Both the position numbers and the translations under genes were made by a program. This document shows, in pieces, positions 10,395 to 21,471 of a stretch of DNA of 64,000 nt. Origin of the DNA: Strongyloides papillosus (Eukaryota; Nematoda; Chromadorea; Rhabditida; Strongyloididae); NCBI GenBank assembly GCA_005656395.1, contig SRSI01000009.1:2232001-2296000 (forward strand). The letters run 5' to 3'. Below the pieces are notes generated by a model. The model saw only the letters and a program-made list of their open reading frames with translations, ran no database searches and had not been told where the DNA came from. Every line of letters begins with the position of its first letter. The stretch's first letter is position 1.

Positions 10395-11282
10395 ATGGAA
10401 GAATTAAGATTTTCGAAAAGACAATTGGATCCAATAAATAGAATAGTAGATGGTGTTGACCAAGGTGCTGAAGTTATAAGAAGGAAAGCACGATCATTGT
10501 CAAGGGAAGCTGAAAGAGCAGTTGAAAAAATTCAGAATATTTCAAACGAATCTCAGTCTTTGGTTACACAATTTCAAACTATTTTATTGGATGAACCTAT
10601 AGAACTAGCACCTAAAAATGTTAAAGAGTTAAAAATAATATATATGAGAATATTTTACTCTATTTTATCAATGTTGTTTGGACAAAAAATCAGTGCATAT
10701 GTTATATTTAAAATTTTCAATCAACTTATTGATACTGAATCGTCTATACTTCTCTCATACATAATTATTCCTGTTATAATTATACTAAAATATTTTCCAA
10801 CAAAAGATAAAAATGAAGAAAAAGAAAAACTAGAAGAAAGAAATCTCTACATATATTCGATTTTTATTGGAATGGCATTGGGATTTGTTTTTATAAGATT
10901 ACAAACAGATACTACTATATCATATGGAATATTAAATGCTTCAGTCTTATTTTCTTATTTTAATTTACCAAACTTTGTCTTATCTGTTGGTGATAAAAGA
11001 AAAAATCAAGTGATTGTCAGTGTTCTACCATCATTGGCAATGATTTTCATAGGTTATATATTAAAAGAATCATTGGTCACTGCTTTCCTGGCATCATTAT
11101 TCTATTGCTGTATAAATTTTATTTCTTTTCAAGTATATACAAATTATACCACATGTGTAAGTTTCTTTTTTCAATATAATGATAATATTTTTTAGAATGT
11201 AAAAAGTACTCCAACTGCTTTGATCATAATAAATATTATTTTGGAAATATACTTAAAAACTGTTTTAGCTTCAATTAATTAA
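10395..11282 (+). CDS. Polytopic membrane protein of unknown family
   Basis: Exons 10395..11156 and 11196..11282, split by a 39-nt phase-0 intron (GTAAGT...TTTTAG), give 282 aa. The first 75 residues are soluble, helical and charged (MEELRFSKRQLDPIN..., then REAERAVEKIQN). About six hydrophobic segments follow, for example SSILLSYIIIPVIIIL, YIYSIFIGMALGFVF and TAFLASLFYCCINF. A charged loop rich in Lys/Glu lies in the middle. I do not recognise the family and assign no function. A splice-acceptor-like TTTTTTAAG lies about 15 nt before the ATG, and an AATAAA overlaps the end of the upstream hydrolase gene, so the two may be co-transcribed. Confidence 0.75.
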
Positions 11283-14200
11283 TTTCTACAACCAAAATCA
11301 AATAACCAATATATTTTAATAAATAATAACAAATACTTATTCTAATTATATATGGATTTTATTTAAATTTAAAACTATAATATCTTGTGATTTAATATTC
11401 TTTATTATCAATTATTTAAAAATTTTAAAACATTATTCATCAATATTGTAATATAAGAATCCTTAAATATACATTAAAAGTGACGATTTTAAATAAATAT
11501 TTATAAGCAGTGTTTAGAAATTTTTACCAACATTTTTAGTTTCTATTAAGGAAAAAATATATGATATAATTTATCAATTTACACAAAAGTGATACTTTTA
11601 TTAAGAAAAACAATATTTCAATTAGACATTCAATTGTTTATATATTTTTCTTTTTAGTAGAATATATCAAGTATTTCAAAAAAAAGACACGCTTTGCTTG
11701 AAATGCTATACAAGTAAACGTTTATGATGCGTAGAGTTAGATTCTAGAAATAACACTGGTTATTCTAGGTTTCCATTTCGTACAAAATAAAGGATTATGT
11801 TTTGTAGTTATGTTTTTTATTATAAAAACAAAAAATGACGTTCAACAAAAATTTTTTTATTCATTTAAGAATCGACAAAATTAAGATAACATAAACTGTT
11901 TAACAAATTTATAGTACAAAAACATAAAATTGATAATTGCACATCCGTTTCATTACACCAAATTCATAAATTGTTATCAGACCAATATACATTATAGAAA
12001 ACAAAATGTTTGCTTAAGACGAATAATTATTATTTCAAAATTACTCAAAAAGAAGTGTGTAAATAAGAGATTTAATAATTTGTAGATAGTATTATTTTGA
12101 AATCACGATTGTGTCATACAAGAGTAATCACAATTTAAAAAACCACCTTATACGAAGCTTTCCTGTATCTATGTCAATCCTTAATAAAATATTTTAAAAT
12201 TTTAAACTTTTTATTTGATTATTTTAAAGATATAAAGAATTTGAAATTTGTATCCGGATATTTATTTTATGATCTACATGTTATAATATTGAATACTTTA
12301 TAACTTTGTTTAAATTTATTTTTTAAGAAAATGTTATAGTATATTACGCAGTTAATTGTTAGATACAAGATTTGTATTAAATTTCAAAAATTATTTATTA
12401 AAAAAAGCTCATAAGGTTATAAAGTGGTTAATTTTTTCACGTTTTTGTGTAAATAGTATATTTTACAAGTGTCTTTTATAAAGCATTAACTCTATTTCAA
12501 ATTCATATATTTTTTGTAGACAACGTAAATGTGTCATTAATAAATTTCACAAATGCCGAAACATTTTTCTATTAATTGATAGATATATAGTATTTCAAAC
12601 AGTAAGAGTTTTTCTTTGACCGCACCATATATTTTACAGTTCTAAAATTTCAAAACACTCATTCTAAATATTATAAAATAAATATTAACACAATAATCAT
12701 CTTAAAAGATTAAAATATTTACTGATACAAAATTATTCCTAGCATTAATTCTTTTTTTTACTTTATATTACTAAAAAAATAAGTATTTTATATTAGGTAA
12801 CTATCTTTAATTTTAAAACAAAAAGAAATTGTATGAATATATTATTTACTAATTAATGAACTTTTACAGAAAAATTTAAAATTAGACATTCTTGCTAATT
12901 ATGAGGAAAATCAAGTTATTTCATAGTATTTTAAAAATAAAATAAATGATTAAATACCATAGAGCCATTAATATAAACATAAACCAATATTTAAACTAAG
13001 TATGATAAATTTTCATATTAAGTACTATTTTGTAACATTAATGAATTTTTATTTTATAATTTTTGAAACTCAAATCTATGCATAAGTTTAAAAATACTAA
13101 GTTTTTCTATATTTAATTGTAAAAAAAAGAATTGTAAAAATATTTTTTACTCCACTTACCTCAATATATTGTTTTAAAAAAGCGGTATTTTTTTAATTGT
13201 CTTTTTTTGAAAAACAAGATGGTACTAATATATTATCTTTTTCCTTTTAAAAAATTGTTTATTAGAATCAAAATTAAAGATTATTTTTTATTATTATGTG
13301 TACAATAATTCCGTTCAATTAATCTTAAAAAAATATGAAAGCGGCTTAAAAATACCAATGAATACTTGTAAAAAAAATGTGCTAACCAAACTCTATTTTG
13401 ACCTTTAGAATTTTTTAGATCTTATTCAATAACATATCATTGGTGTGGGTTGTATCAGGTCTCTTGTTATTTAAACGTTTATATTGCTGTTGATGTTTAA
13501 AAACTACTATTATTGTTAAGCTTAATCGTTTTTGTAATAAATTTAATTCTGTTTTTCATATATTATGTTGATTTCCAGTTTAAATAAAAATAGTAATTTT
13601 GTTTTTTACAAAAGAATTTAAATCAAACTACATTTCTATACAAATTAACACACTAGTTCTATAAGCGCATTTTTTTTAACTTAGTTGTACTACCATCATC
13701 ATTTTGAATCAACACATTTTGATTAAAATTTTCATAAGCAAGATGCTTTGTTTATATTTATTATTTTAGTTATTTCAGAATTTTAAAATTTTTTAAATTT
13801 ATTATTTTAAAATTAATATATTCAATCATTGAATTTGTTAGATATGTGTTCTTTTTTGAGATTAAAACGATCATATATAAGGTCTTTTGAATTTCATATA
13901 TATTATTACCAAAGCAATGACCTCAAATGTTTATACCTATAGATACAGACCAACTTAAATTCATCTATGGATTCAATATTCTATATGTATATATTTTGTA
14001 GGACATAAATGTTGACTTGCGCAGTAAAAATGTTCAATACAGGGCACACAATAACATGTGTTACATTAAGTTATCATTTACATTGATATATATTCTATAT
14101 AGATTTACATTTATGAGTAACTATATGAATTGTAAAACCTTATTAAAGTATTATTTCAATGGCAGTAATCACATGTGATTTTCAACAATCAGATATATTT

Positions 14201-14423
14201 TTTTACATACAAACAAATACCTTAGATTATATTATTATTACTATCAATGTTTTCATCATTTTCGAACAAATGATTCATTGTAAAAAATAGTGACACATCT
14301 TTTATGAGTCACTCTTGTACGCTTTTGTTTGGTAACAGTTTATTTATTCTGCATCACTTTTAATCTATAATTTATACGCATATAAACTTAACTTTTATTT
14401 TTTTTTAGGAAAGTAGAAATACA
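11283..14423. other. 3.1-kb gene-poor stretch upstream of tetrathymosin
   Basis: Strongly A/T-rich with many homopolymer runs and no coding exon, RNA gene or transposon that I can support. The last 500 nt are less simple in sequence and contain the palindromic E-box listed separately, a TGAGTCA (AP-1 consensus) near 14307 and a second CATGTG near 14057. This suggests the tetrathymosin promoter. The acceptor-like TTTTTTAG ends at 14408, 15 nt before the ATG. Confidence 0.5.
14167..14180. promoter_or_regulatory. Perfect 14-bp palindrome with E-box core
   Basis: AATCACATGTGATT is fully self-complementary and centred on the E-box CACATGTG. It lies about 240 nt upstream of the tetrathymosin ATG. 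Basic helix-loop-helix dimers bind such sites; a role here is inference. Confidence 0.35.
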
Positions 14424-14921
14424 ATGACTTCAACAATTAAAGATTCCCCAAAACTTCCAACTGATATTACAAATGATTTACTTCATGGTAGAGAATTGAA
14501 ACACGTATCAACGGAAGAAAAAAATATTTTACCAACAGCTGATGGTATGTTTAAATCAATCATTACAAGTATAATTCTTTTTTTTACTATTTAAGATGTT
14601 AAAGTTGAGAAACAACATGAAGAATTTGTAAATGGAATTGAACAATTCTCCAAGAATCAACTTCATAAGGTAGAAACAGCAGATAAAACAATTCTCCCTT
14701 CAGCTGAAGATATTGCTATTGAAAAGGTACCTGTCGAGGTTGTTAATTTTAACATTGATAAGTTGAATCACGTCGAACCTACTGTCAAAAATGTTCTACC
14801 AAATAAAGAACAATATACAAGAGAGAAATGCCTTAAACAAGCGGCTTCTTTTGACCATGAAAAATTAAACCATGTTGAGCCTGTAGTCAAAAACGATATT
14901 ATTACAATTAATGATAAATAA
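14424..14921 (+). CDS. tth-1: Tetrathymosin (four-repeat beta-thymosin)
   Basis: Exons 14424..14544 and 14596..14921 with a 51-nt phase-1 intron give 148 aa. Four beta-thymosin/WH2 actin-binding repeats are visible by their cores: LKHVSTEEKNILP, LHKVETADKTILP, LNHVEPTVKNVLP and LNHVEPVVKND. The length is close to Caenorhabditis elegans TTH-1. Beta-thymosins bind actin monomers; multi-repeat forms can also contact filaments. The fourth repeat is truncated at its C-terminus and lacks the LP pair. The start follows a splice-acceptor-like T-run (AG at 14407-14408), consistent with spliced-leader addition. It is convergent with the HEAT-like gene, 50 nt away. Confidence 0.9.
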
Positions 14922-14971
14922 TAATCAATATTTTGACATAAATATAATTTTATTTTACATCATTTAAATAT

Positions 14972-15888
14972 TTAATCTCCATAACATTCTTTGTCTTGGA
15001 GCTCCTCTTTATTTTGACATTCAAAAAGGATGGCTTCTAATAAAGAATTTTTATCAATACTCTCTTTTTTATTTAAAGTAGAATGACTGTTGTTGATCTT
15101 TACTTCTTCTTTGTACAGAACATCCAGCTTTTTTAATTTTTCTATAATCCACCAGTCATCATCGTCACAATATACTTCTAACAGTTTAAGATTGTTTTTA
15201 ATACTTGTAATATATTTTTCTTTTTCACTATCTTTTAATTTTTGATTTGGTAGTTCGACAATTACTTTTAGCAGACTTCTTCGTACAATGGAATTCCATT
15301 CTTTTGCTATAACTACCCAAATATCTTCCATGAATAACGAAAAATAATTTTCCTTTGCATAATCAACAGCACAAGATCGAACATATTCTGAACGATCAGA
15401 TTTTATGATATTTACTATTGTGTCGTAGGGAATTTTACGAATAAATTTATCTAGAATCGTAGCCAAAATAATTGCTGAATCTCTCAGTTCCCAAGATTCA
15501 CTTGATATAAATTCAGAAATATAACTATCAAATATTTTGCAATTATTTTTTAAAATTATTTCTTTTTCTTCTTCAAAAGGCTCAGTGAGAAAAAATTTCA
15601 TTACATTTGGTACGATCTATAAAAAGTATTATAACAACAAAGGTTCACCTACACCAAGTCTATTTTTTATATTTTTAAATATATCTACAAAATAAGAATA
15701 ATTCTTTGACAAAAGAACAATTTCAAAAAGTTTTTCTAATTCTCCATTTCTAATAAATTTTTCATCATCGCATTTTTCGATAAGGTTAGTAATGTCCTTT
15801 AAGTATATAAAATGAAATAATAATAATAACTCACAATATTTTCACTTCCGCTAATTACATAATTTTTATATAAAGATTTAAAATTCAT
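14972..15888 (-). CDS. HEAT-like helical repeat protein, function unknown (distant BRAT1-like?)
   Basis: Exons complement(15835..15888), complement(15653..15796) and complement(14972..15616), all phase 0, give 280 aa. The second intron needs the donor GTAGGT to keep frame; two other nearby GTs would break it. The protein is alpha-helical, with repeated pairs such as ESWELRDSAIILATIL, SEYVRSCAVDYAKENYF and NSIVRRSLLKVIVELP, typical of HEAT/ARM repeats. The segment WELRDSA recalls BRAT1, a HEAT protein linked to ATM and Integrator, but that resemblance is weak. The C-terminal 60 residues are charged and Ser/Asn-rich. It overlaps nothing and ends 50 nt from tetrathymosin. Confidence 0.65.
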
Positions 15889-16264
15889 TTTGCACACGAG
15901 ATTTTTTCTAGAATATAAATTTTTAACAATTACGCTACTCTTTACTACCAACATTTATATACATTAGTACATATTTTCCCAAATTTCAAAATGAGATAAA
16001 TTTGTTCACCATACTGTACTCTATTCCCAATATATGTAACTTTCTTCCAATTTTGCCAGAGTTTTCGTATTTATATCATTCTAAAAATTCAAAATTTAAA
16101 ATAAAATATTTTTAAAATCATTAATTATTAATATTTTGTATTTTTTGCATGAAAAACGCTTAAATTAGAAATTATTTTTGCTAATAATGTTTTTCGCTAT
16201 TGGAGATTTATTATTTCACTTTTATTTTAAATTTACATCATTATAAGTATTTATTTGCAGGGTC

Positions 16265-16763
16265 ATGTCTTCCAAGGTTCAAAACAAAACCAGCGCTAAA
16301 GTCGATAAAGCTCTTGGAGCCAAGAAAGCTATTGTTAAGGGTGCCCATGCTACCCACAAGAAGAAGGTCAGAACTTCCGTTCACTTTTTCAGACCAAAAA
16401 CCTTGGTTCTTCCAAAAGCACCTAAATACCCAAGAAAGGTTGTTTCTAAAGTTCCAAAGATGGATGGATACTCAGTTATCAAATATCCATTAACTACTGA
16501 ATCTGCTATGAAGAAAATTGAAGAAAACAACACCATTGTATTCGTTGTTAACTTGAAAGCTAATAAGAATCACATTAAGGCTGCTGTCAAAAAACAATAC
16601 AACATTAAAGCTGTTAAGGTAATTAAAAACAAAAGTTATTTTTTTATTATTCTTTGTTTAGGTTAACACTCTTATTACCCCAAAAATGACAAAGAAAGCT
16701 TTTGTTAAATTGTCACCAGAATACGATGCTCTTGATGTTGCTAACAAGGTTGGAATTGTTTAA
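16265..16763 (+). CDS. rpl-23A: Ribosomal protein uL23 (RPL23A)
   Basis: Exons 16265..16618 and 16662..16763 with a 43-nt phase-0 intron give 151 aa. A basic N-terminal extension rich in Lys/Ala (residues 1-45) is followed by the uL23 core: [48 protein letters not shown] and [29 protein letters not shown]. In the 60S subunit it sits at the polypeptide exit and binds SRP and nascent-chain factors. The ATG lies 4 nt after a TTTGCAG acceptor at 16260, a typical trans-splice position. It is the first gene of a probable operon with Gemin7. Confidence 0.96.
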
Positions 16764-16928
16764 ATTACATTGAAGGAAATTGAGTTTTTTCTTTGTTATT
16801 ATTGGTTGCTTCAAATAAACTTTGTTATATTTATAGTTATTTTACTTTATTTTTTCACTTCCTTTCAAGGTTGTGGTGGTATTTTTTAGATTATTTTTAT
16901 TTAAATATGCTTTTTCCATTTAGAAATA
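16764..16928 (+). promoter_or_regulatory. Operon-type intercistronic region (poly(A) signal plus trans-splice acceptor)
   Basis: 165 nt separate the uL23 stop from the Gemin7 ATG. An AATAAA lies near 16814, about 50 nt after the stop. A U-rich stretch follows, and an acceptor CCATTTAG ends at 16923, 5 nt before the next ATG. The order and spacing match nematode operons, where cleavage/polyadenylation of the first cistron is coupled to spliced-leader addition to the second. No separate promoter is evident. Confidence 0.55.
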
Positions 16929-17215
16929 ATGAATGATAACTATGAAATGAGGAAGAGGTATCTTAGAACATTAGAAATGCTTCAAAATAAAAGTGCAATA
17001 ACAAAATTGATAGATAAAAATGAATTAATCGGGACATTTAAAGTAATGCAACCCAATTCCGAACATTTTATCATGTCGGATTTGACAAAAATTAATTATT
17101 GTTACAAAGACGTTTGTATAAGGTAAATTTAATGGAATGTCCTGTTTTTTATGATTTTTCTAGGACCAGTGACGTTAGCCGAATTATATTTCCTATTGAT
17201 AATAACCATGAATGA
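16929..17215 (+). CDS. gemin7: Gemin7-like SMN-complex protein
   Basis: Exons 16929..17122 and 17164..17215 with a 41-nt phase-2 intron give 81 aa. It matches the Sm-like fold of Gemin7: a leading helix EMRKRYLRTLEML, the strands IGTFKVM and HFIMSDLTKI, and the closing CIRTSDVSRIIF, which parallels the RCSDIISYTF end of human Gemin7. Human Gemin7 has an extra N-terminal extension, absent here. In the SMN complex Gemin7 pairs with Gemin6 and helps load Sm rings on spliceosomal snRNA. It lies 165 nt downstream of uL23 on the same strand, an operon-like placement. Confidence 0.75.
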
Positions 17216-17740
17216 AGTCGAGAAGGTGCAGTAAATTGTTTCAATAATTAACGTCTTACTAGTTTTCTTTGCTATATGTAAATAAAAAGTTTGTAATCTA
17301 AAAAACGACTAGTATTTTAATGTAAAAATTGTTAAACATAAAACTTTCTAAAGTATCTATCATCAGTTTTTTTAATATTTCATGAAAATGGGATGATTTA
17401 AAGTGTAGTTATTTTTTTATAAAATTCAACTAACGTGATTTTATTTGTGAATTTGTCTATAAAAACTTGGGAAGATGTCTATTTTAAATTTATTTCAAGG
17501 GAATCTTTGTATATTTTAATTTTTTGTTTTTAGTTTTAAGTCAGAGTTTCTGAAAAACTTTTAAAATTTTTCTTATTTACTTGTAAATTGAAACAAAATT
17601 CCGATGTTCATAATTTTTTTAATCTTAAGATATCATTTTTAAATACTTTTAGCAAAGAGTGAGAGCTGGTCTAATAAAACATAAATTTGATAAAAATAAT
17701 TGCACTTCATAACTTATTCATAGTCAATTTTACTATATAA
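17216..17740. other. Intergenic, Gemin7 3' side and METTL25-like upstream region
   Basis: 525 nt, A/T-rich. An AATAAA lies near 17281. No exon or RNA gene is visible. The METTL25-like promoter is presumably in the right half. Confidence 0.45.
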
Positions 17741-19147
17741 ATGGAAAAAGAACTAGTTAAAGAAATCCATGAGTTTTTAAAAAATTATGGAAATTATGCC
17801 GATCAGTATATGTTAGATTATTACATTGAAAAACAATGGTCTTCTATTCCTAAAGAGTGGCAATCTTTTTTCGAAAGTAAAAAAGATACAATTGACGATA
17901 TTGCGTTATATATTTTGGATATCACTAACAATAAGTTTGATAATGAAGCACCAACATCATTATTAAAGATTAAGAATGATATCAAGAATATTTTGAATAC
18001 TCTTTTTACTGATAAATCATTTTATCAAACAGAAAAGTGTGATTTTTCTAAAATTCCGAAATCATTGTTAACAAAAATTAAACAAAAAAAATTGCATGAA
18101 CTTCAATATTTAGTTCCATTGATAAAACATTTATATACGGTTTCAAATTCTTCTTTCAATCAAATAGTTGATTATGGCGCTGGTATAGGACATCTATCAA
18201 GGATTTTAGCTTATTGTTTGAAAGATTATGTTGATATAGAAATATCTACAGTTGAAGGGAACGATAAATTTGTTGAAAAGTCCATTGAATTAGACAAGAT
18301 ATTTGAAAATAAATTAAAGCATTTGGAAAAAGAAGTTTCAAATTTTAAAATTGAAAGAGAATCAAAGTTGATATCAGATAACAATGATTTCTCAAGTCAA
18401 AATAAAAGTAGTTCGTGTAAAAAATTAATACTTGGTTTACATACGTGTGGTGATTTTGCTTCAACATTGATAAAACATTATTACGTAAATACAGAAGCAG
18501 CTGCTTTAGTTAATGTTGGATGTTGTTATCATAAATTAAATAATGGTAGTGATATGAAATACCGTCAAATCTACGATGCAACTGAAGATGAAGTACACGA
18601 AAATTACAGTTATCCGATGAGTAGTGAAAAAGATATTTTTCCACAATTATCGTATGCCGCTAGAGAATTGGCATGTCATGGATTGAAACAATTCAAAGAA
18701 AAACTTAATAATACAAATCGTTTTCATTCATCATTTAAGATAAATCTTTTTAGAGCTAAATTAGAACAATTAATATTTTCTATAACCAACGAAAAAAAAT
18801 ATAGGCATCTAGGATTTCATAGTGTTCCATACAGTGATAACCTTTCATTTGAAGAATACATAGAAAAAGCCCTAATAAACCAAGAAAAGATTAGAGATAA
18901 AATAAATTTATTTAAAATTGAAAATTATGAGAAGTTTAAAGAAATGATACAAATTGATGTAAATGATATTTGGAAAATCTTTATTCTTTATGTAGTACGT
19001 TTGTCAATTGCACCAATCATAGAAATAATAATTCTCCTAGATAGGATTATTTTTTTAAAAGAAAATGGAATTAATTCTTATCTTATTGATTTATTTGATC
19101 AACAGATATCTCCAAGATGTTATGCAATTGTATCTTTGAAAAAGTAA
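17741..19147 (+). CDS. METTL25/RRNAD1-family methyltransferase-like protein
   Basis: Single exon, 468 aa, ATG at 17741. Motifs of the METTL25/METTL25B family are in order: the SAM-binding loop DYGAGIGHLSR near residue 145, the partner motif GLHTCGDFASTLIKHY near 237, NVGCCYHKL near 262 and the C-terminal helix VVRLSIAPIIEIIILLDR. The family is predicted to be SAM-dependent methyltransferases; METTL25B has been annotated as an rRNA adenine methyltransferase, but substrates are poorly established. A Ser/Asn-rich insert lies between the SAM loop and the GLHTCGD motif. No intron is needed. Confidence 0.88.
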   Translation: MEKELVKEIHEFLKNYGNYADQYMLDYYIEKQWSSIPKEWQSFFESKKDTIDDIALYILDITNNKFDNEAPTSLLKIKNDIKNILNTLFTDKSFYQTEKCDFSKIPKSLLTKIKQKKLHELQYLVPLIKHLYTVSNSSFNQIVDYGAGIGHLSRILAYCLKDYVDIEISTVEGNDKFVEKSIELDKIFENKLKHLEKEVSNFKIERESKLISDNNDFSSQNKSSSCKKLILGLHTCGDFASTLIKHYYVNTEAAALVNVGCCYHKLNNGSDMKYRQIYDATEDEVHENYSYPMSSEKDIFPQLSYAARELACHGLKQFKEKLNNTNRFHSSFKINLFRAKLEQLIFSITNEKKYRHLGFHSVPYSDNLSFEEYIEKALINQEKIRDKINLFKIENYEKFKEMIQIDVNDIWKIFILYVVRLSIAPIIEIIILLDRIIFLKENGINSYLIDLFDQQISPRCYAIVSLKK

Positions 19148-19895
19148 ATAATTAAAATCTCATTTAAATTGCATATCTAAATAAAATAACATGAACATTA
19201 AAATGTTCTATGATACGGAAATATAAAAATCAGTACATAGTTAAATAATGTTTAATCCATGCTTGAATGTTATTTAAACTCGACTTTCTGTACTTTGTTC
19301 CCTTCTATTAATTCATCTGTCATTTTATAGTAATTAAAATATAACTTAGCACTTACTATAAATATCTTTTATTTTAATAGGTACGAAAAGAAATTAAAAA
19401 GTTAAAGTCCTCTCGATGAAAGGAGTATTATATCCACATCACCAATAACACATGAAAATGCATTTAACAATAATTCTATCAGTTTCCAATTACCTGTCCC
19501 TACTTTTTATACATACCTCCCCAAAAATTTATAATCCTGCAGGGTGAATAAACTCACCATAGATAATTGTTCATTATACCTTAACTGTTAGAGTTAAGAC
19601 AATTAATTGTCAGTTTTTATATTTACATACATAACTGAAAAAGATTTAACATCATTATAATTTAGTGGTGTTTTATTAAATTGTATATTGTTTTGGCGGG
19701 TTTCTCTAGAACATTTTTTCTTCCTCTTTTTGTATATTCTTTTGAAACAATTCTATTAAAATTACGTTAAATCTCTTTTGAGGAAATTATTCATTCTATC
19801 AAGTATACTGTTGTTATATTTAAATTTTGTATTTTTTAGTTCTTAATTTATATGCTCCTTGTTAGATAATAAAATATTTAAAAAGAACAAATGTT
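19148..19895. other. Intergenic with clustered dyads, upstream of PIAS-like gene
   Basis: 748 nt. No exon seen. The middle part (about 19400-19620) is less A/T-biased and contains three adjacent dyad symmetries, listed separately. An acceptor-like site before the PIAS-like ATG is not clear. Confidence 0.45.
19543..19611. repeat. Three adjacent short dyads
   Basis: GGTGA-6 nt-TCACC (19543-19558), CTTAACT-5 nt-AGTTAAG (19580-19598) and the perfect 14-bp palindrome GACAATTAATTGTC (19598-19611) sit within 69 nt. They could fold as RNA stem-loops or be protein-binding dyads. There is no spliced-leader exon or Sm site that would make this a recognisable snRNA. Confidence 0.4.
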
Positions 19896-21209
19896 ATGTC
19901 GGGTTTTGATTTTCAACGGTACAAAGTAAGTTGATTTTAGTTTTGTTATTTATACATTTCGATTAATTTTTCTAGAAAATCATTCAATTTACTCTTGATG
20001 ACAAAGACATAAAAGAGTTACTAAAGAAGGTTCAACAACCTACGTCTTCTGTCCCAACGGTTAATAGAAGGAAATTATTAACATTACTAGATAATCCTTC
20101 TAAAAAAAGTACTATAACTGATTTGATAGATAAACATCAAATGAAAAAACAGAATGGAAATTCGGAAGAAATCTCTGATGTGCTTTTACCGTTAAACTTA
20201 AATAATGATTTGTCAATTAATATGAAAAAATTATTCTTTTATAGAAATTTTACACCTCTTACAAACTGGGAAATAGTTTCATGCAAAAACATACAAAATA
20301 CTCAATGTATTATAAATCAAAGTAAAGTAATGAAATTTCATTTACCTGGAAATATAAAATCAAAAATACAGAAAGATGGTGATGGAAATGTCTGTAAAAA
20401 TGCTATTCTGTTACGTTCTGTTAAGATGGATCCAAAGCAAGACGAGTATGATGATAATTATCCAAATAGTTTGAGGCTTCTTACAAAGCGAAAAGATTAT
20501 ACTAACCTTTTTCCTAGGGAAATCATAAAAAGAGCAGATAATATCAAAGAAAGAGTTAGTTACCCTACAATTCTTAATGAGTTAGTATTGGATGAGATTA
20601 TCTCATATAAAGAAAATTCAAATATTTCTATTACTTTATCATATAACAGTAAATCTATGCCTGATTCCGATTATTGTTTCCAAATTGTTGCTTCTGAAGA
20701 AGTGTCAGATGATGAAGTAATTAATGAAATATTAAAAAGACCAAAAAGAAGTGTTAAACAATTTAAGAAAGAGCTGAAAAAGTATTTAGTTTCTGACGAT
20801 GATCTCAAAATTGAAAAAGTTAGAGTTATTCTTCAAAGTTCTGTTTTAATTGGACCTATAGGGATTCCTTTTCGTGGGAAAAACTGTACACATTTAATTC
20901 CAGATGATTTGAAAAGTTATATAAGAATCAATAGAATTAGAGAAGATTGGATGTGTAAGATATGTAACACATCATGTACTCCAGATGAAATCATTATTGA
21001 CCAGTAAGTTTTTGTAGTCTTTTTAACTAAAATTTATTTTTAGATTTTATCTTGATCTTTTAGCTCAAAATCCTAATTCCAGTATTGTTGATATATATGA
21101 AAATGGGAAATTTGAGGTTGTTGATGAAATCGAATTAGATCCTCAAGATGACATTTTAATAGATGAAAGCCCGGTTAAAAGTAAACGCCCTCGGACAAAA
21201 AGAAAATAA
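19896..21209 (+). CDS. PIAS-like SUMO E3 ligase (SAP-PINIT-SP-RING), copy 1
   Basis: Exons 19896..19925, 19976..21003 and 21044..21209 give 407 aa. A SAP-like helical region occupies residues 5-50. The PINIT domain lies about 100-215, with FHLPG, NYPNSLRL and ERVSYPTIL. The SP-RING lies about 308-340, with ligands in NCTH...WMCKIC intact, followed by CTPDEIIIDQ. Acidic-hydrophobic DDILIDES near the end is a candidate SUMO-interacting motif, and KSKRPRTKRK is a nuclear signal. PIAS proteins bring SUMO-charged UBC9 to nuclear substrates. The intron after IID-Q is phase 2, as in both copies at the right end of the window. Another ATG five bases upstream is out of frame. Confidence 0.88.
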
Positions 21210-21471
21210 TTAAAACTTTAAAGTATTCAAGCTACAAGGTGACAAATTGCAATAACTTCATTTTAAGATAATTATATTTTATTTTTTTATAATCAATTAA
21301 ATTTCTTAATAAACTTTTAATTCCATTTAAATTGTCAACATGGATTGTTAAAATGCTATAAGACTGACTACATCGTGTAGATATCTTAATTGTAAAGTTT
21401 TCGCTTTGAACTATTTATTTATATATATTAAAATGTATAACAAAAACAAACAACAAAGAATAAAACAAAAA

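Noticed and set aside
19400..19660. Spliced-leader RNA gene
   Set aside because: Stem-loops are present but no 22-nt leader followed by a GT donor and no Sm site could be found.
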